DNA of 57,649 nucleotides from NCBI RefSeq assembly GCF_000449425.2, contig NZ_AVHW01000023.1, positions 1 through 57,649 of the forward strand. The letters run 5' to 3'. The number at the start of each line of letters is the position of its first letter. Within the stretch, counting starts at the first letter, position 1. The notes beneath the pieces are model-generated. The model had not been told where the DNA came from and searched no databases. It was given only the letters and a program-made list of their open reading frames with translations. Below, piece by piece: positions 8,425 to 17,061 of this stretch. Made by a program: the position numbers and the translations under genes. The stretch is from Clostridioides difficile CD160. Its GTDB lineage: Bacteria; Bacillota; Clostridia; Peptostreptococcales; Peptostreptococcaceae.

Positions 8425-9513
8425 ATGCTAAGAGCCTATAAGTATAGGCTATATCCAAATAATGAACAAAAAGAATACTTTGCTAAAACCTTTGGATGTA
8501 GCAGATTCATCTATAATCTAATGTTAGCTGATAGGATAAAAGCCTATGAAGAGAACAAGGATTTAGATATTAAAAAAATAAAATATACTACGCCAGCACA
8601 GTATAAAAAGGAATATGAGTTCCTGAAAGAAGTTGATAGCTTAGCATTAGCTAATGAGCAAATGAATTTAGATAAAGCCTATAAGAATTTCTTTAGAGAT
8701 AAATCAGTAGGTTTTCCTAAGTTCAAATCTAAGAAAATAAATTATCATAGTTATACTACTAATAATCAAAAAGGTACTGTGTATATAGAAAATGGATATA
8801 TAAAAGTTCCTAAACTAAAATCAATGATTAGGATAAGACAGCATAGACAATTTGAAGGAACTATAAAGAGTTGTACTATATCTAAAGCACCAAGTAATAG
8901 ATATTATGTCTCTATATTGGTAGAAACTGAAATAGAGCAACTAGAAACAATTGATAGGAAAATAGGTATAGATGTAGGACTAAAAGAGTTCGCAATATGT
9001 TCTGACGATTTTAGAGTAGATAATCCTAAACACTTTAGAAAATCAGAAAAAAGATTAGCTAAACTACAAAAGGATTTATCAAGAAAACAAAAAGGAAGTA
9101 ATAACAGATATAAAGCGAGATTAAAGGTAGCGAGGTTGCATCAAAAGATAGCAGACCAAAGAGCTGATTTTCTAAACAAGTTATCAACTAAACTAATACA
9201 CGAAAACCAAGTTATAGTTATTGAAGACTTAAAGGTAAAGAATATGGTGAAAAATCATAAGTTAGCGAAAGCTATAAGTGAAGCAAGTTGGTCGGAGTTT
9301 AGAAGAATGTTAGAATATAAAGCCGAATGGTATGGTAGAAAAATTATAGTAGCAGATAAGAATTTTGCATCTAGTCAATTATGTAGTGTATGTGGATACA
9401 AAAATCCATTAGTAAAGAACTTAGCACTTAGAAAGTGGATTTGTCCAAAATGTAATACAGAACATGATAGAGATATAAATGCAAGTATAAATTTACTAAA
9501 CTTAGCCATATAA
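8425..9513 (+). CDS. tnpB: TnpB, RNA-guided RuvC-like nuclease
   Basis: A 362-residue protein with the three RuvC acidic sites intact: Asp in '[13 protein letters not shown]', Glu in '[12 protein letters not shown]' and Asp in '[12 protein letters not shown]'. A four-Cys zinc ribbon (CSVCGYK ... CPKC) lies between the last two. TnpB is the ancestor-like relative of Cas12 and uses an RNA from the element's right end to cut the donor site and keep the element in place. It appears functional by inspection. Confidence 0.92.
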   Translation: MLRAYKYRLYPNNEQKEYFAKTFGCSRFIYNLMLADRIKAYEENKDLDIKKIKYTTPAQYKKEYEFLKEVDSLALANEQMNLDKAYKNFFRDKSVGFPKFKSKKINYHSYTTNNQKGTVYIENGYIKVPKLKSMIRIRQHRQFEGTIKSCTISKAPSNRYYVSILVETEIEQLETIDRKIGIDVGLKEFAICSDDFRVDNPKHFRKSEKRLAKLQKDLSRKQKGSNNRYKARLKVARLHQKIADQRADFLNKLSTKLIHENQVIVIEDLKVKNMVKNHKLAKAISEASWSEFRRMLEYKAEWYGRKIIVADKNFASSQLCSVCGYKNPLVKNLALRKWICPKCNTEHDRDINASINLLNLAI

Positions 9514-9636
9514 AATGGTAATAATAAGGGTTAGGAACTAACCTATTAGCTTGGAGATACTGATAACAGTAGTTGTCTTGACCAAGAAGCCACCACTTCA
9601 AACGTTACCGTAGGTAGTTAAGTGGATGGTAGTTCA
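9500..9636 (+). ncRNA. Probable omega-RNA (reRNA) at the IS605 right end
   Basis: In IS605 elements the TnpB guide RNA covers the end of tnpB and the right end, and the guide is the flanking DNA beyond the boundary. Here 9514-9636 is GC-richer than its surroundings and can fold into several hairpins (GGTTAG/CTAACC near 9530, CCACTT/AAGTGG near 9595-9626). The same right-end sequence survives in the decayed copy at 17111. Assignment is by position and family knowledge. Confidence 0.5.
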
Positions 9637-9649
9637 CAGGAGAATCTAT

Positions 9650-10162
9650 ATGTTGGAAGTTATAAAGAATAGACGTTCAATAAGAACCTATATAGGTAAA
9701 AAAGTAGAAGAAAGCAAAGTAACTGAAATACTAAAATCAGCTATGCAAGCACCATCATCAAAGAATGCTCAACCATGGGAATTTATTGTAGTAGATGATA
9801 AATACCTCTTAAAAGAACTATCAAAGTCACAACATAGAGCAAAGCATATAGAATTCGCACCACTATGTATAGTAGTACTTGGAAATAGAGATAGATTCTT
9901 GAAGCCTGGTAAATGGATACAAGATTTAGGTGCTTGTACACAGAATTTATTGTTAGAAGTTACTAATCAAGGATTAGCTGCTTGTTGGACAGGTGTTTTT
10001 CCTAAAAACAAAGTGGTAGGTAAGGTTAGACAAACTCTAGACTTGCCAGTAAAACTAGTACCTTATGCACTAGTATCTATAGGATATAGCGAAGAAAAAA
10101 ATGAATTTATAGATAGATTTGATAAAGATAAAATACATAGAAATGTATATAAAGATAGATAA
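9650..10162 (+). CDS. Nitroreductase-family flavoprotein
   Basis: 170 residues from the ATG at 9650 (CAGGAG lies 9 bases upstream). The N-terminus 'IKNRRSIRTY' and 'SAMQAPSSKNAQPWEF' are the FMN-phosphate-binding signatures of the nitroreductase fold, and 'GLAACWTGVFP' is the typical later motif. Members reduce nitro groups, quinones or other substrates with NAD(P)H. The substrate cannot be told. The IS605 right end lies only ~13 bases upstream of the start, so the native promoter seems to be cut off. Confidence 0.8.
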   Translation: MLEVIKNRRSIRTYIGKKVEESKVTEILKSAMQAPSSKNAQPWEFIVVDDKYLLKELSKSQHRAKHIEFAPLCIVVLGNRDRFLKPGKWIQDLGACTQNLLLEVTNQGLAACWTGVFPKNKVVGKVRQTLDLPVKLVPYALVSIGYSEEKNEFIDRFDKDKIHRNVYKDR

Positions 10163-10207
10163 CATTTAGTAATATAAATGAAAATACATAGTAAAAAGGG
10201 GGCTTTT

Positions 10208-10519
10208 ATGAAGAAAATACTTTCTATAATATTACCAAGCATGATAATAATTGCAATAACTCTATGGGGTAGAGTTGAAAAAAATATATTACTTGGATTA
10301 TTTTTACTGTTTCCAATCATCTTTGTTATACAAGGGATAATGTATTCAGATTTCAAAAATGAATTGCTTCTAGGATTCATTTTATCATCTATAGCATTTA
10401 TAGTACCTGTAAATTTAATGTATAACATGGGAGATTGTATAGATTTATTAATAGTTTATAATATGCTGGGTATTGGAAGTTTCTTAGCTAAAAAGAAAAT
10501 ATCTTCTAGGCATAATTAA
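10208..10519 (+). CDS. Small integral membrane protein
   Basis: 104 residues from the ATG at 10208, chosen for AAGGGGGG a few bases upstream. There are three or four hydrophobic segments ('LSIILPSMIIIAITLW', 'LLGLFLLFPIIFVI', 'LLLGFILSSIAFIV') and a basic tail. It follows nitroreductase by 45 bases and may be co-transcribed with it. I recognise no family. Confidence 0.55.
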   Translation: MKKILSIILPSMIIIAITLWGRVEKNILLGLFLLFPIIFVIQGIMYSDFKNELLLGFILSSIAFIVPVNLMYNMGDCIDLLIVYNMLGIGSFLAKKKISSRHN

Positions 10520-10655
10520 TCCTTTTTAAATTGATTCTTGCTAATTTTAACAATAATCTTTCATACATAAATTTCACTTTTATAGATTATATTTTTTATC
10601 TTATCTATAAAATTAATTCTAATATAGTTCAGTTCTTAATTGACTTCATACAAAA

Positions 10656-10690
10656 ATAGAATATAACTTATCATATAAGTTATATTCTAT
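10656..10690. terminator. Hairpin between membrane-protein gene and 10770 gene
   Basis: A perfect 16-bp stem (10656-10671 with 10675-10690) with a 3-base loop, followed by TTTCTAT. It stands between two convergent genes and probably terminates both. Confidence 0.6.
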
Positions 10691-10769
10691 TTTCTATACT
10701 AATTTAAAAATAATTTTAATTATAAATTCTTTTTAAATTTATAATATCTTTTTTCATCACATTCAATTA

Positions 10770-11153
10770 CTATTTTTTCTTTAAATTTATAGTTTCTTCA
10801 TTTCCATTCCAAGATATAATTACTTTATAACTAGATTCTCTATTTGAATAAAGACCTGGTCTTTGTATTTTTATTGCCTTTTCTCGACCTGCTTCTAAAA
10901 CTTCTCCATTTACAATTACAACTGCATCTTTACCATCTATAAACTCATATGAATAATCGAATTTTTGGTCAAATGCTTTTTTACTATCTTTATATTTTAT
11001 TTCTAATTCTGATCGTTCTTCAGTAGTTACAAACTTAGCTCTCCAATGCTTAGACTCTCCTGTAAAAATATTTTCATCACTTGTTTTATTAAATATAAGA
11101 ATTGCAAAAAATGCTAAAACTATTAAAATACATAAAAAAAAGATTTTTTTCAT
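10770..11153 (-). CDS. Membrane-anchored or secreted small protein, unknown
   Basis: A 127-residue protein with an N-terminal hydrophobic segment (IFFLCILIVLAFFAILIF) after a basic start. The Cys in the segment is not in a convincing lipobox. The outer ~100 residues are charged and probably beta-rich ('DGKDAVVIVNGEVLEAG'). AGGAGG precedes the ATG. It is divergent from the secreted protein at 11306, and the two share the upstream region 11154-11305. I recognise no function. Confidence 0.55.
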   Translation of the reverse strand: MKKIFFLCILIVLAFFAILIFNKTSDENIFTGESKHWRAKFVTTEERSELEIKYKDSKKAFDQKFDYSYEFIDGKDAVVIVNGEVLEAGREKAIKIQRPGLYSNRESSYKVIISWNGNEETINLKKK

Positions 11154-11305
11154 ACCAACTCCTCCTTCATATATAAGTATTTATATGTATTATAACAACA
11201 AAATGATTTAATTCGACCGTCTTTTTAAATTTTCTAAATATTTTAACTTTTTCTATTCTATTACGATAGAATGTGTGATATACTTATAAAAAAGGAGGGA
11301 TTGAT

Positions 11306-12058
11306 ATGAATTCTAAGTTTAAAAAAGTAATAACAAGTATTTTATCTGTACTTACAATGGCTATACTATTGCCAACAAATGTAAATGCCGAAGTAAAAGA
11401 TTCTTCTGACATGAAAGTTACTTATTCAGAAAAACAAATAACAGATATGAACAAGTTATATGACATGGCTAAAAATGGAATTAGTGACGTTGAAACCTCT
11501 AACGAAAAAGGTATAATTACAAGTGATAAAACAGGAGAATCTATGGATGTTGATGCTATATCAACAACACAATTATTAGAAGTTAAACAATCTAAAGATG
11601 TTGTATCTAAAACATACGTTAAAACAATTTTCCTAGATACTGATACAATAAAGAATAATAGCCTTAGAAGAGATAATAAAACAGAAAGTGGCTGGGACAA
11701 AACTGGTGGAGTTAAAGCTACTGCAACTGTTGTCTATACAACAAATTCTTATGGTACTTATAATACGTATATAAAAGTTAGCTCTGCTTCCGGAAAATGG
11801 ACTATTTCAGATGGTCAAATACTTATATCTAATAGAAAAGTAGTTTTAAATCAAAGCGGAACTAGACCTAATGGAGGAATGGGAATTGTTCAAGCTCAAA
11901 ATAAAACTCCAACTTCAAATTCATTTTCATATAATTTTCCTTCTAGCTGGTATCCAGTAGCAAGAGAATTGGCTGGATATGTATGTGGTCCTGGTATGAG
12001 CTGTACATTAAAAAGAGGTGGAAGTTCTTGGTCATTTAGTTATCTTCTTCAACCTTAA
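11306..12058 (+). CDS. Secreted protein of unknown function
   Basis: A 250-residue protein with a Sec signal peptide (basic start, hydrophobic 'ITSILSVLTMAILLP', likely cleaved after 'NVNA'). The mature part has a Ser/Thr-rich first half. The C-terminal ~120 residues are beta-rich, with two Cys in 'YVCGPGMSCTLKRGG' that could form a disulphide. AAGGAGG lies before ATG. Such exported cargo on a prophage-plasmid could alter the host surface or its interactions, but nothing specific is visible. Confidence 0.6.
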   Translation: MNSKFKKVITSILSVLTMAILLPTNVNAEVKDSSDMKVTYSEKQITDMNKLYDMAKNGISDVETSNEKGIITSDKTGESMDVDAISTTQLLEVKQSKDVVSKTYVKTIFLDTDTIKNNSLRRDNKTESGWDKTGGVKATATVVYTTNSYGTYNTYIKVSSASGKWTISDGQILISNRKVVLNQSGTRPNGGMGIVQAQNKTPTSNSFSYNFPSSWYPVARELAGYVCGPGMSCTLKRGGSSWSFSYLLQP

Positions 12059-12140
12059 GATATTTTAATTAAAAATTTCTAAAAATACATATATAAAATT
12101 AAACCTATGATAGCATTTTAAAATAATGATAAAAGAAAAA

Positions 12141-12175
12141 TAGATAAATTCCATATGAGTTTATCTATTTTTTTA
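12141..12175 (+). terminator. Rho-independent terminator after the secreted protein
   Basis: ATAGATAAA pairs with TTTATCTAT across a short loop, followed by a run of T (12167-12175). It lies 85 bases after the gene, just before the antitoxin RNA promoter. Confidence 0.75.
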
Positions 12176-12230
12176 TTTAGAAATAAAGTAAATTTGTATC
12201 ATTTTTAAAGTTTTGTGATATAATAAAAGC

Positions 12231-12363
12231 AAGAAGAACTACAATCTATTTTGCGTTAGAGTGGAGTTCATCATAAACATCGTTTATTTTTTGAATTTAA
12301 ACATAAATTTAAATTCAACTCGTAAGTCACTCTTTGCTCGAGAGTGGCTTTTTGCTTTTTTGA
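12231..12363 (+). ncRNA. Antisense antitoxin RNA of a type I toxin-antitoxin system
   Basis: An extended -10 promoter (TGTGATATAAT, ending 12224) predicts a start near 12231. A terminator hairpin (AGTCACTCT/AGAGTGGCT, then T-rich) ends near 12363. The ~130-nt RNA runs antisense to the last ~80 bases of the toxin coding region and its 3' end. This geometry is that of the C. difficile RCd antitoxin RNAs. Its 5' part and the toxin 5' leader share a sequence (GCAAGAAGA, ACAATCTAT, AGAGTGGAGTTCAT). Confidence 0.8.
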
Positions 12364-12436
12364 ATAGTTTACTAATTAAGTAAACTACCACGCTAGCAGT
12401 TAAACTAGCTAAAACGTTAAACAAAAAGTTATCCAT
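12284..12436 (-). CDS. Type I toxin, 50-residue membrane peptide
   Basis: A 50-residue peptide starting MDNFLFNVLASLTASVVVYL. One membrane helix (residues 4-21) is followed by a strongly basic tail (KLFKKAKSHSRAK). This is the size and pattern of the C. difficile type I toxins such as CD2517.1 and CD2907.1, recognised from memory rather than by alignment. GGGGAGGTGA sits 4 bases before ATG. Expression would depolarise the membrane, and the antisense RNA blocks it. It probably stabilises the plasmid. Confidence 0.85.
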   Translation of the reverse strand: MDNFLFNVLASLTASVVVYLISKLFKKAKSHSRAKSDLRVEFKFMFKFKK

Positions 12437-12534
12437 GAACTCACCTCCCCTCAAATCGTTGGGAGGATAATCTTTTGTACATGAACTCCACTCTATAGAT
12501 TGTATATTACCTCTTCTTGCTAGATTTAATTATA
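12437..12534 (-). promoter_or_regulatory. Toxin promoter and self-masking leader
   Basis: On the minus strand an extended -10 (TGGTATAAT, 12529-12537) starts an ~85-nt leader. In the leader TCCTCCC can pair with the toxin Shine-Dalgarno GGGGAGG across an 11-base loop, which would hide the start site. Such masking is common in type I toxin mRNAs and is here read directly from the sequence. Confidence 0.65.
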
Positions 12535-12553
12535 CCATATTTTGTAATACCAG

Positions 12554-13288
12554 TTAAGAATTTGCACTGCAATATTCAGAAAGTTTGTCCCACTCACAAT
12601 CAATATCAATTATTTTAAGGATGTCATTAACTTGACTATTTAAATCTTCAATGTTTTCTTCAGACATCAAAGGATCTTTTATGATTTCATTTAAAAAAAT
12701 GCTATCAATAACTAAACATACATTTTTTGATAAATATTCACGTTTTACTGAGATTACTGTTCCAACTGCACTTTCTTTTAGTGTCTTATATGCTACACTC
12801 AATATACATGGCTCTAAATCAATTCCTTCTAGTGTTGTTTCAAAAGAATATTTTATTTTTATATTTTCATTTCCAATAAATATTTCCTCATTGCTGCTTA
12901 TCTTCTTTAATTTTCTCATTATACGTAACATCTTAGCATTTACTTCATAGTTTATTCCATATCTCTTTGATGCCAAACTTGACATCAAGTCTCTTTCTGA
13001 ATAAATTACCCATTGACCATTATAGGAAAATGATGTTTTAGCAATATCCATTTCTCCTTTTCCAGCAATATTAAATTTAGGCTCTAATTTATTTATTAAG
13101 TAGATCTCATAAAAATCCATAGTATATTTATTATCTAATTCCATATACTCAAGTCTTAAATTCTTATTACACCAATTTTCTGTTTTATTACTTAAATGAC
13201 TAGCATGCCTATCGCAGATATTTTCTGTTTTACCAACATATAAACATTCTTCTGTATCTGGATTAATGTATTTATAAACATAATGCAT
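12554..13288 (-). CDS. GIY-YIG nuclease-domain protein, copy 1
   Basis: 244 residues from the ATG at 13288, chosen by alignment with copy 2. The N-terminal ~85 residues are a GIY-YIG domain: 'VYKYI' and 'LYVGKT' (the two signature strands), Arg in 'ICDRHASH', Glu in 'FYEIYLINKLEPKFN' and the final Asn. The remaining ~155 residues are divergent and acidic. It lies 18 bases downstream of copy 2 and the rep gene, in the same operon. Possible roles are homing-like nuclease, plasmid processing or defence. Confidence 0.75.
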   Translation of the reverse strand: MHYVYKYINPDTEECLYVGKTENICDRHASHLSNKTENWCNKNLRLEYMELDNKYTMDFYEIYLINKLEPKFNIAGKGEMDIAKTSFSYNGQWVIYSERDLMSSLASKRYGINYEVNAKMLRIMRKLKKISSNEEIFIGNENIKIKYSFETTLEGIDLEPCILSVAYKTLKESAVGTVISVKREYLSKNVCLVIDSIFLNEIIKDPLMSEENIEDLNSQVNDILKIIDIDCEWDKLSEYCSANS

Positions 13289-13306
13289 CTTCATTTTCTC
13301 CAATCC

Positions 13307-14107
13307 TTAATTATCATATTTACATCCCTTATATATTTCAAATAATTCTTGCCATGTATATCCAACTTCTAATATGTGAAAAATATCCTCTATTTCTTGG
13401 AAAATCTCAGCAATTTTATATTCAAATGTTGGCATTAATTCAATTAAATTAGCAAAAGATCTAATCCTAATCTCTAATGTTATATCTATAAGCATTTTTT
13501 TATTTGTTGATGTATATTCTTTCCATCTAGGATAAATTGAAATTAAAGAACAACTTCCAAAGCTTTCTAATGTTTCAAAATCATATGATATTAAATTAAT
13601 ATCTAATTCATTCTCACAAAATTCTATATCCATATTTTCAAAGTTATATAGTACACTTAAAATATTATTTTCATATAACATTTCAACCTTGGCATCTAAC
13701 TTTTCAATTCTCTTTAAAAAATTAATAGATTTTTTACTTACTTCATATTTCATATCTATATTTCTTTCTCTGAACCTTCTTTTTCCCTTCATCTTTTCCT
13801 TAAAATCTTCTTCTGAATATGTAATCCAATCTTCTTCCTTGTAATCAAAAAAGATGTGTTCAGTATCCATATCGCCTTTACTTAATTTATTAAATATTGG
13901 ATTTAGTTCATTTATTAAATAAACTTCAAAAAAATCCATATTATATCTACGTGGAAGTTCAATATATTTTAGTATTAATTCTTTATTACACCAACTTTCT
14001 TCTTTATTACTCAAATGAGATAAATGCCTTACATATATATCTTCTGTTTTACCAACATATAAACATTCTTCTGTATCTGAATTAATATATTTATAAACAC
14101 AATACAT
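13307..14107 (-). CDS. GIY-YIG nuclease-domain protein, copy 2
   Basis: 266 residues starting MYCVYKYINSDTEECLYVGK, with the same catalytic set as copy 1 (Arg in 'IYVRHLSH', Glu in 'FFEVYLINELNPIFN'). The GIY-YIG domains of the two copies are closely alike, while the C-terminal halves have diverged strongly. That suggests an old tandem duplication with different partners or targets. It starts 19 bases after the rep stop, with GGGAG upstream of the ATG, so it is expressed with rep. Confidence 0.75.
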   Translation of the reverse strand: MYCVYKYINSDTEECLYVGKTEDIYVRHLSHLSNKEESWCNKELILKYIELPRRYNMDFFEVYLINELNPIFNKLSKGDMDTEHIFFDYKEEDWITYSEEDFKEKMKGKRRFRERNIDMKYEVSKKSINFLKRIEKLDAKVEMLYENNILSVLYNFENMDIEFCENELDINLISYDFETLESFGSCSLISIYPRWKEYTSTNKKMLIDITLEIRIRSFANLIELMPTFEYKIAEIFQEIEDIFHILEVGYTWQELFEIYKGCKYDN

Positions 14108-14126
14108 TTTTTATTTTCTCCCATTC

Positions 14127-15314
14127 TTATTTATAGTAATATCCTTCTTCATTTACTAGACCTTGATCAAACAAATTTCTCCTAACAGTTTCAAGTCTGA
14201 CAGGATCTTTGCTATAATCAATTTCTCTTTCTTCTTTTTTAACATCTTCATCATCCCAATATTTGTTTAATTCTTCTTTAAACTTTAAATCATCTTTTTG
14301 ATGAATTATAACTTCACTTATTTTATTTGAAAGTGTTGATTTGAAAAAATCATAATTCTTTGTATTTATAATGTCAGTATTATCTCTTTCAAGTGCTATG
14401 GCAATAGATTTATTAAAAGCATTCAGATAAACATCACTCTTGAAATCAAACTCTTTAAAATCTTCTCTAAATAGTTTAATTGTTCCTGTTGTAAAAATAT
14501 TTTCATTTGGTATATAAAAACCAAAAGATACTTCATTATCCTGTTTCTTTTTAGGTATATAATCTTCAACCAATATATCTTTATCAAAATATTTTCTAGG
14601 TTCATAATCTATCACAGAAAAAATTATCTCATCTATTTTTCTATTTTTTCTTTTTTCTTCTTTTATTGAAACAACCATGTTGCCTTTTTTATTTATCTCA
14701 TTCATTGCCCTTTTTAGAACATTTTGCTTAAAATATTTATACTCTGGATATACATTATCTTTTAATTTCAAATAAAATCTTAATTCATCTAATTTATATT
14801 TTATCTCCACTTCCTTATTTTCTCTGCTCCATAGCCTAAATAAAGTGTATAATCTCTGAGTATATGCACCTCTAAAATTAAATAAAACTGATAAATTAAT
14901 AGCTGTATATCCATTTTTCTTTTTCTGCATTTTTACAAAATCAGTTATATGATTGTATAGAACTTCATGCATCATAATTGTATAGATTTGGTCTGTATGA
15001 TCCAATTCATATGTATTAATTAAACCACTTCCAAAAGTTTTTAACTTGCCAGTTGTCTCTTCTATGTAATCAAATTCCAGGACACTCTGTTGAAACATGT
15101 TCAAAATTTCTTTTATATTTTTATGCTCATAATCATTATTATTTTTCATAAATACTTTTAGTTCTTCTTTTGATATAGTTGTAACATAAGAGGAATTTTG
15201 TTGTTTCTGAGCATTAAAAAGTATTTTGTAAAATAATTTATTTTCCACATTTGTAAAATCATATTTACTTTTTATTAAATTATTTGGTTGCATTAAAATT
15301 TCTTTTTTTTCCAA
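14127..15314 (-). CDS. Plasmid replication initiator, Rep_3 family
   Basis: A 395-residue protein with the features of Rep_3 initiators: the N-terminal 'NNLIKSKYDFTNVENKLFYK' winged-helix start and a second winged helix around 'LSVLFNFRGAYTQRLYTLFR' and 'LRFYLKLKDNVYPEYKYFKQ'. Rep_3 proteins bind iterons and melt the origin. Six iterons stand 70-207 bases upstream of its start, so origin and gene form one replicon. The ~100-residue acidic C-terminal tail is longer than in small-plasmid Reps. Confidence 0.88.
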   Translation of the reverse strand: MEKKEILMQPNNLIKSKYDFTNVENKLFYKILFNAQKQQNSSYVTTISKEELKVFMKNNNDYEHKNIKEILNMFQQSVLEFDYIEETTGKLKTFGSGLINTYELDHTDQIYTIMMHEVLYNHITDFVKMQKKKNGYTAINLSVLFNFRGAYTQRLYTLFRLWSRENKEVEIKYKLDELRFYLKLKDNVYPEYKYFKQNVLKRAMNEINKKGNMVVSIKEEKRKNRKIDEIIFSVIDYEPRKYFDKDILVEDYIPKKKQDNEVSFGFYIPNENIFTTGTIKLFREDFKEFDFKSDVYLNAFNKSIAIALERDNTDIINTKNYDFFKSTLSNKISEVIIHQKDDLKFKEELNKYWDDEDVKKEEREIDYSKDPVRLETVRRNLFDQGLVNEEGYYYK

Positions 15315-15383
15315 AATTTATCACCTCATATAAATTATAAAACTTAATTTAACAAAAGGTCAACTATTTTTAAAATACACTCA

Positions 15384-15521
15384 CTTTCGACCCTTAAAAT
15401 GATGACCTTTGACCCTTAAAATGATGACCTTTGACCCTTAAAATGATGACCTTTCGACCCTTAAAATGATGACCTTTGACCCTTAAAATGATGACCTTTG
15501 ACCCTTAAAATGATGACCTTT
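15384..15521. repeat. Rep iterons (plasmid origin)
   Basis: Six direct repeats with core GACCCTTAAAATGATGAC start at 15389, 15411, 15433, 15456, 15478 and 15500. Spacing is 22 or 23 bases, i.e. two helical turns. Each is joined by CTTT or CTTTC. They lie immediately upstream of rep, and an A/T-rich region suitable for melting follows. This is a classic iteron origin with handcuffing-type copy control expected. Confidence 0.92.
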
Positions 15522-16019
15522 CGTCTCTGAAACCTAGATATACCAATCATTATAGCTTGTCTAAAAACTATTAAAGACTTTAAAAACTGTTTTAAAAACT
15601 ATTAAAGACTAGAAAAGATGTCTGAACTATTCTTTTTTTTAATGTAAAAAACTTTATTAACTATTTTTCTAATATACTTACTAAATGCTATTGAATTTAA
15701 TTTTACTTAAAAAGATTGGAGATAATGAACTTGCAATTTTGATGATTGGGAAAAAATAAACTGATAAAAATAAAGTTGATTAAATATAGTTTTAAGACAT
15801 TTAAAGGCTTGTATGACCTATTTTAATTGCAAACTTGATGTTATTTACCTAAAAAGATGAAAATTTGCTTAAAAATGGAAATAGAAGGCCAAATATAAAA
15901 TATCCAGCCTTCTATCTCTTTAATTATTTTTTCATACGAGATACTTATAAATTAAGAAAGAAGTACATATATAAGTTATAAAATAAATTAAATAATAAGT
16001 TTTATAAAATGCATATATA
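15522..16019. other. A/T-rich non-coding stretch beside the origin
   Basis: No gene is visible. There is a direct repeat (AAAAACTATTAAAGAC near 15564 and 15594) and a hairpin ATAGAAGGC/GCCTTCTAT (15881-15915) that may end transcripts. The very high A/T content fits the unwinding part of the replication origin. Confidence 0.5.
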
Positions 16020-16240
16020 AATTTAAATAATTTTAGTTTTCTATACTCAGTTCATTTAATAAACGAAAATTTTTATTAAATAAATTATGATATAATAAAT
16101 ATATAAATAAACGTTGTAATGATTGTAAACATGAGTTTAAACGTATTTTTGAAAAATATCAAAAAGCAATACTTGTGTCTCACTGCAAATTTTAATATTT
16201 AATGTGTCTGAACGTATTGAAAATATCGATTCATTTCAAG
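16020..16240 (+). promoter_or_regulatory. CRISPR leader A
   Basis: It is homologous to the leader of the main array (19490-19722). Shared blocks include TTTTAGTTTTCTATA, TGATATAATAAATATATAAA with an extended -10 (TGATATAAT, 16088-16096), GTTGTAATGATTGTAAAC, and GAAAAATATCAAAAAGCA. It directly precedes the short array at 16241. Confidence 0.75.
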
Positions 16241-16334
16241 ATTTTATATTAACTAAGTGGTATGTAAATTGTATAAGGTTATTGTGCTTTACAAGACTAT
16301 TGTAGGTTTTATATTAACTAAGTGGTAAACAGGA
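16241..16334 (+). CRISPR. Short CRISPR array A, one spacer
   Basis: The first repeat (16241-16269) is 29 bases, identical to the main-array repeat except for the first base. One 36-base spacer follows (16270-16305). The terminal repeat (16306-16334) keeps GTTTTATATTAACTAAGTGG and then degenerates (TAAAC). No terminator hairpin like that of the other arrays follows. Confidence 0.8.
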
Positions 16335-16439
16335 TAATTTTAATTATTAGATCTTTATAATTAAGATTTAAAAATAAATTATAAATAAAGTGTATATGTA
16401 AATTATAAAATAACTTATCAATAAAATTATCAATAATAT

Positions 16440-16632
16440 TAAAAAAAGTTGTTTTCTATGAGTAATTTAATCAGTTAACTAAAATTCTCATTAGATAAAT
16501 TATGATAATATATATATGCAATGAGCTATACTTTGAATATAAACACTGTAAAGATTGTAAATACTAAGTTATAAGTAATACTTTTTGAATTTATTTTGAG
16601 CTTTTACATTAATAACTAAGTGAAATGTAAAT
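16440..16632 (+). CRISPR. Decayed CRISPR leader B with one degenerate repeat
   Basis: About 16447-16600 aligns to leaders A and D (GTTTTCTAT, AAATTATGATAATATATATA, GTAAAGATTGTAAA), with a deletion of the later part. A degenerate repeat follows at 16601-16632, recognisable by TTTTACATTAATAACTAAGT and ATGTAAAT with a two-base insertion. No spacer follows; instead a gene starts 26 bases later. Confidence 0.6.
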
Positions 16633-16657
16633 AAGATAATAAGAGGAGTGATTTTCA

Positions 16658-17053
16658 ATGCTGATAAATTATTTCGATAGAGGTTATTTTAAACAAATTT
16701 ATATTACAAGCATTCTTGTGATAATATTTTCGATAATATGTGCATTCAAAGTAACTTTTCTATTCTTGTTACTTGCAGGTTTTTATCTTGAACAAACATA
16801 TAAATTTTTAATAAAGTATAAAAATAAACTTTATATTTCAATTACTGATAATGATGTTTTGATTGATAACAAGTATATTTTTAGAGGCAAAAATACTAAA
16901 AATCATATCAAATTTAAAGACATAGTAGGTATAGATAAACAAGATAATATTATTGAAATTTTTACAAATGAAAAATCTTATTGTATATATCTAAAAGCTT
17001 TAAGCATTGAGAGCGAAGAATATATAATAAGGATATTAAAGTCATTTTTTTGA
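16658..17053 (+). CDS. Membrane protein with PH-like cytoplasmic domain
   Basis: A 131-residue protein. A hydrophobic hairpin (residues 14-45, 'ITSILVIIFSIICAFKV', 'FLFLLLAGFYL') is followed by a beta-rich domain ('LYISITDNDVLIDNKYIF', 'IKFKDIVGIDKQDNIIEIFT') and a final helix, like the YcxB/bacterial PH family. AGAGGAGTGAT precedes the ATG. The gene lies between a decayed CRISPR leader/repeat and a terminal-repeat-like sequence with the array-type terminator. It may therefore be read from the leader promoter. The function is unknown. Confidence 0.6.
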   Translation: MLINYFDRGYFKQIYITSILVIIFSIICAFKVTFLFLLLAGFYLEQTYKFLIKYKNKLYISITDNDVLIDNKYIFRGKNTKNHIKFKDIVGIDKQDNIIEIFTNEKSYCIYLKALSIESEEYIIRILKSFF

Positions 17054-17061
17054 TTGTATAT

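Larger units (their letters stand above)
7885..9636 (+). mobile_element. IS200/IS605-family element, apparently intact
   Basis: It contains tnpA (HUH transposase) and tnpB in the usual order. The left end has an imperfect palindrome (CCTCTTCCTC...GAGGTGGAGG, about 7898-7924). The right end has a CCACTT/AAGTGG hairpin (about 9593-9626). The right boundary near 9636 is inferred by comparing with the decayed copy at 17111-17390: the two agree up to GTTCA/AGTTCA and then diverge. The left boundary is approximate. It lies just upstream of the nitroreductase gene. Confidence 0.8.
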
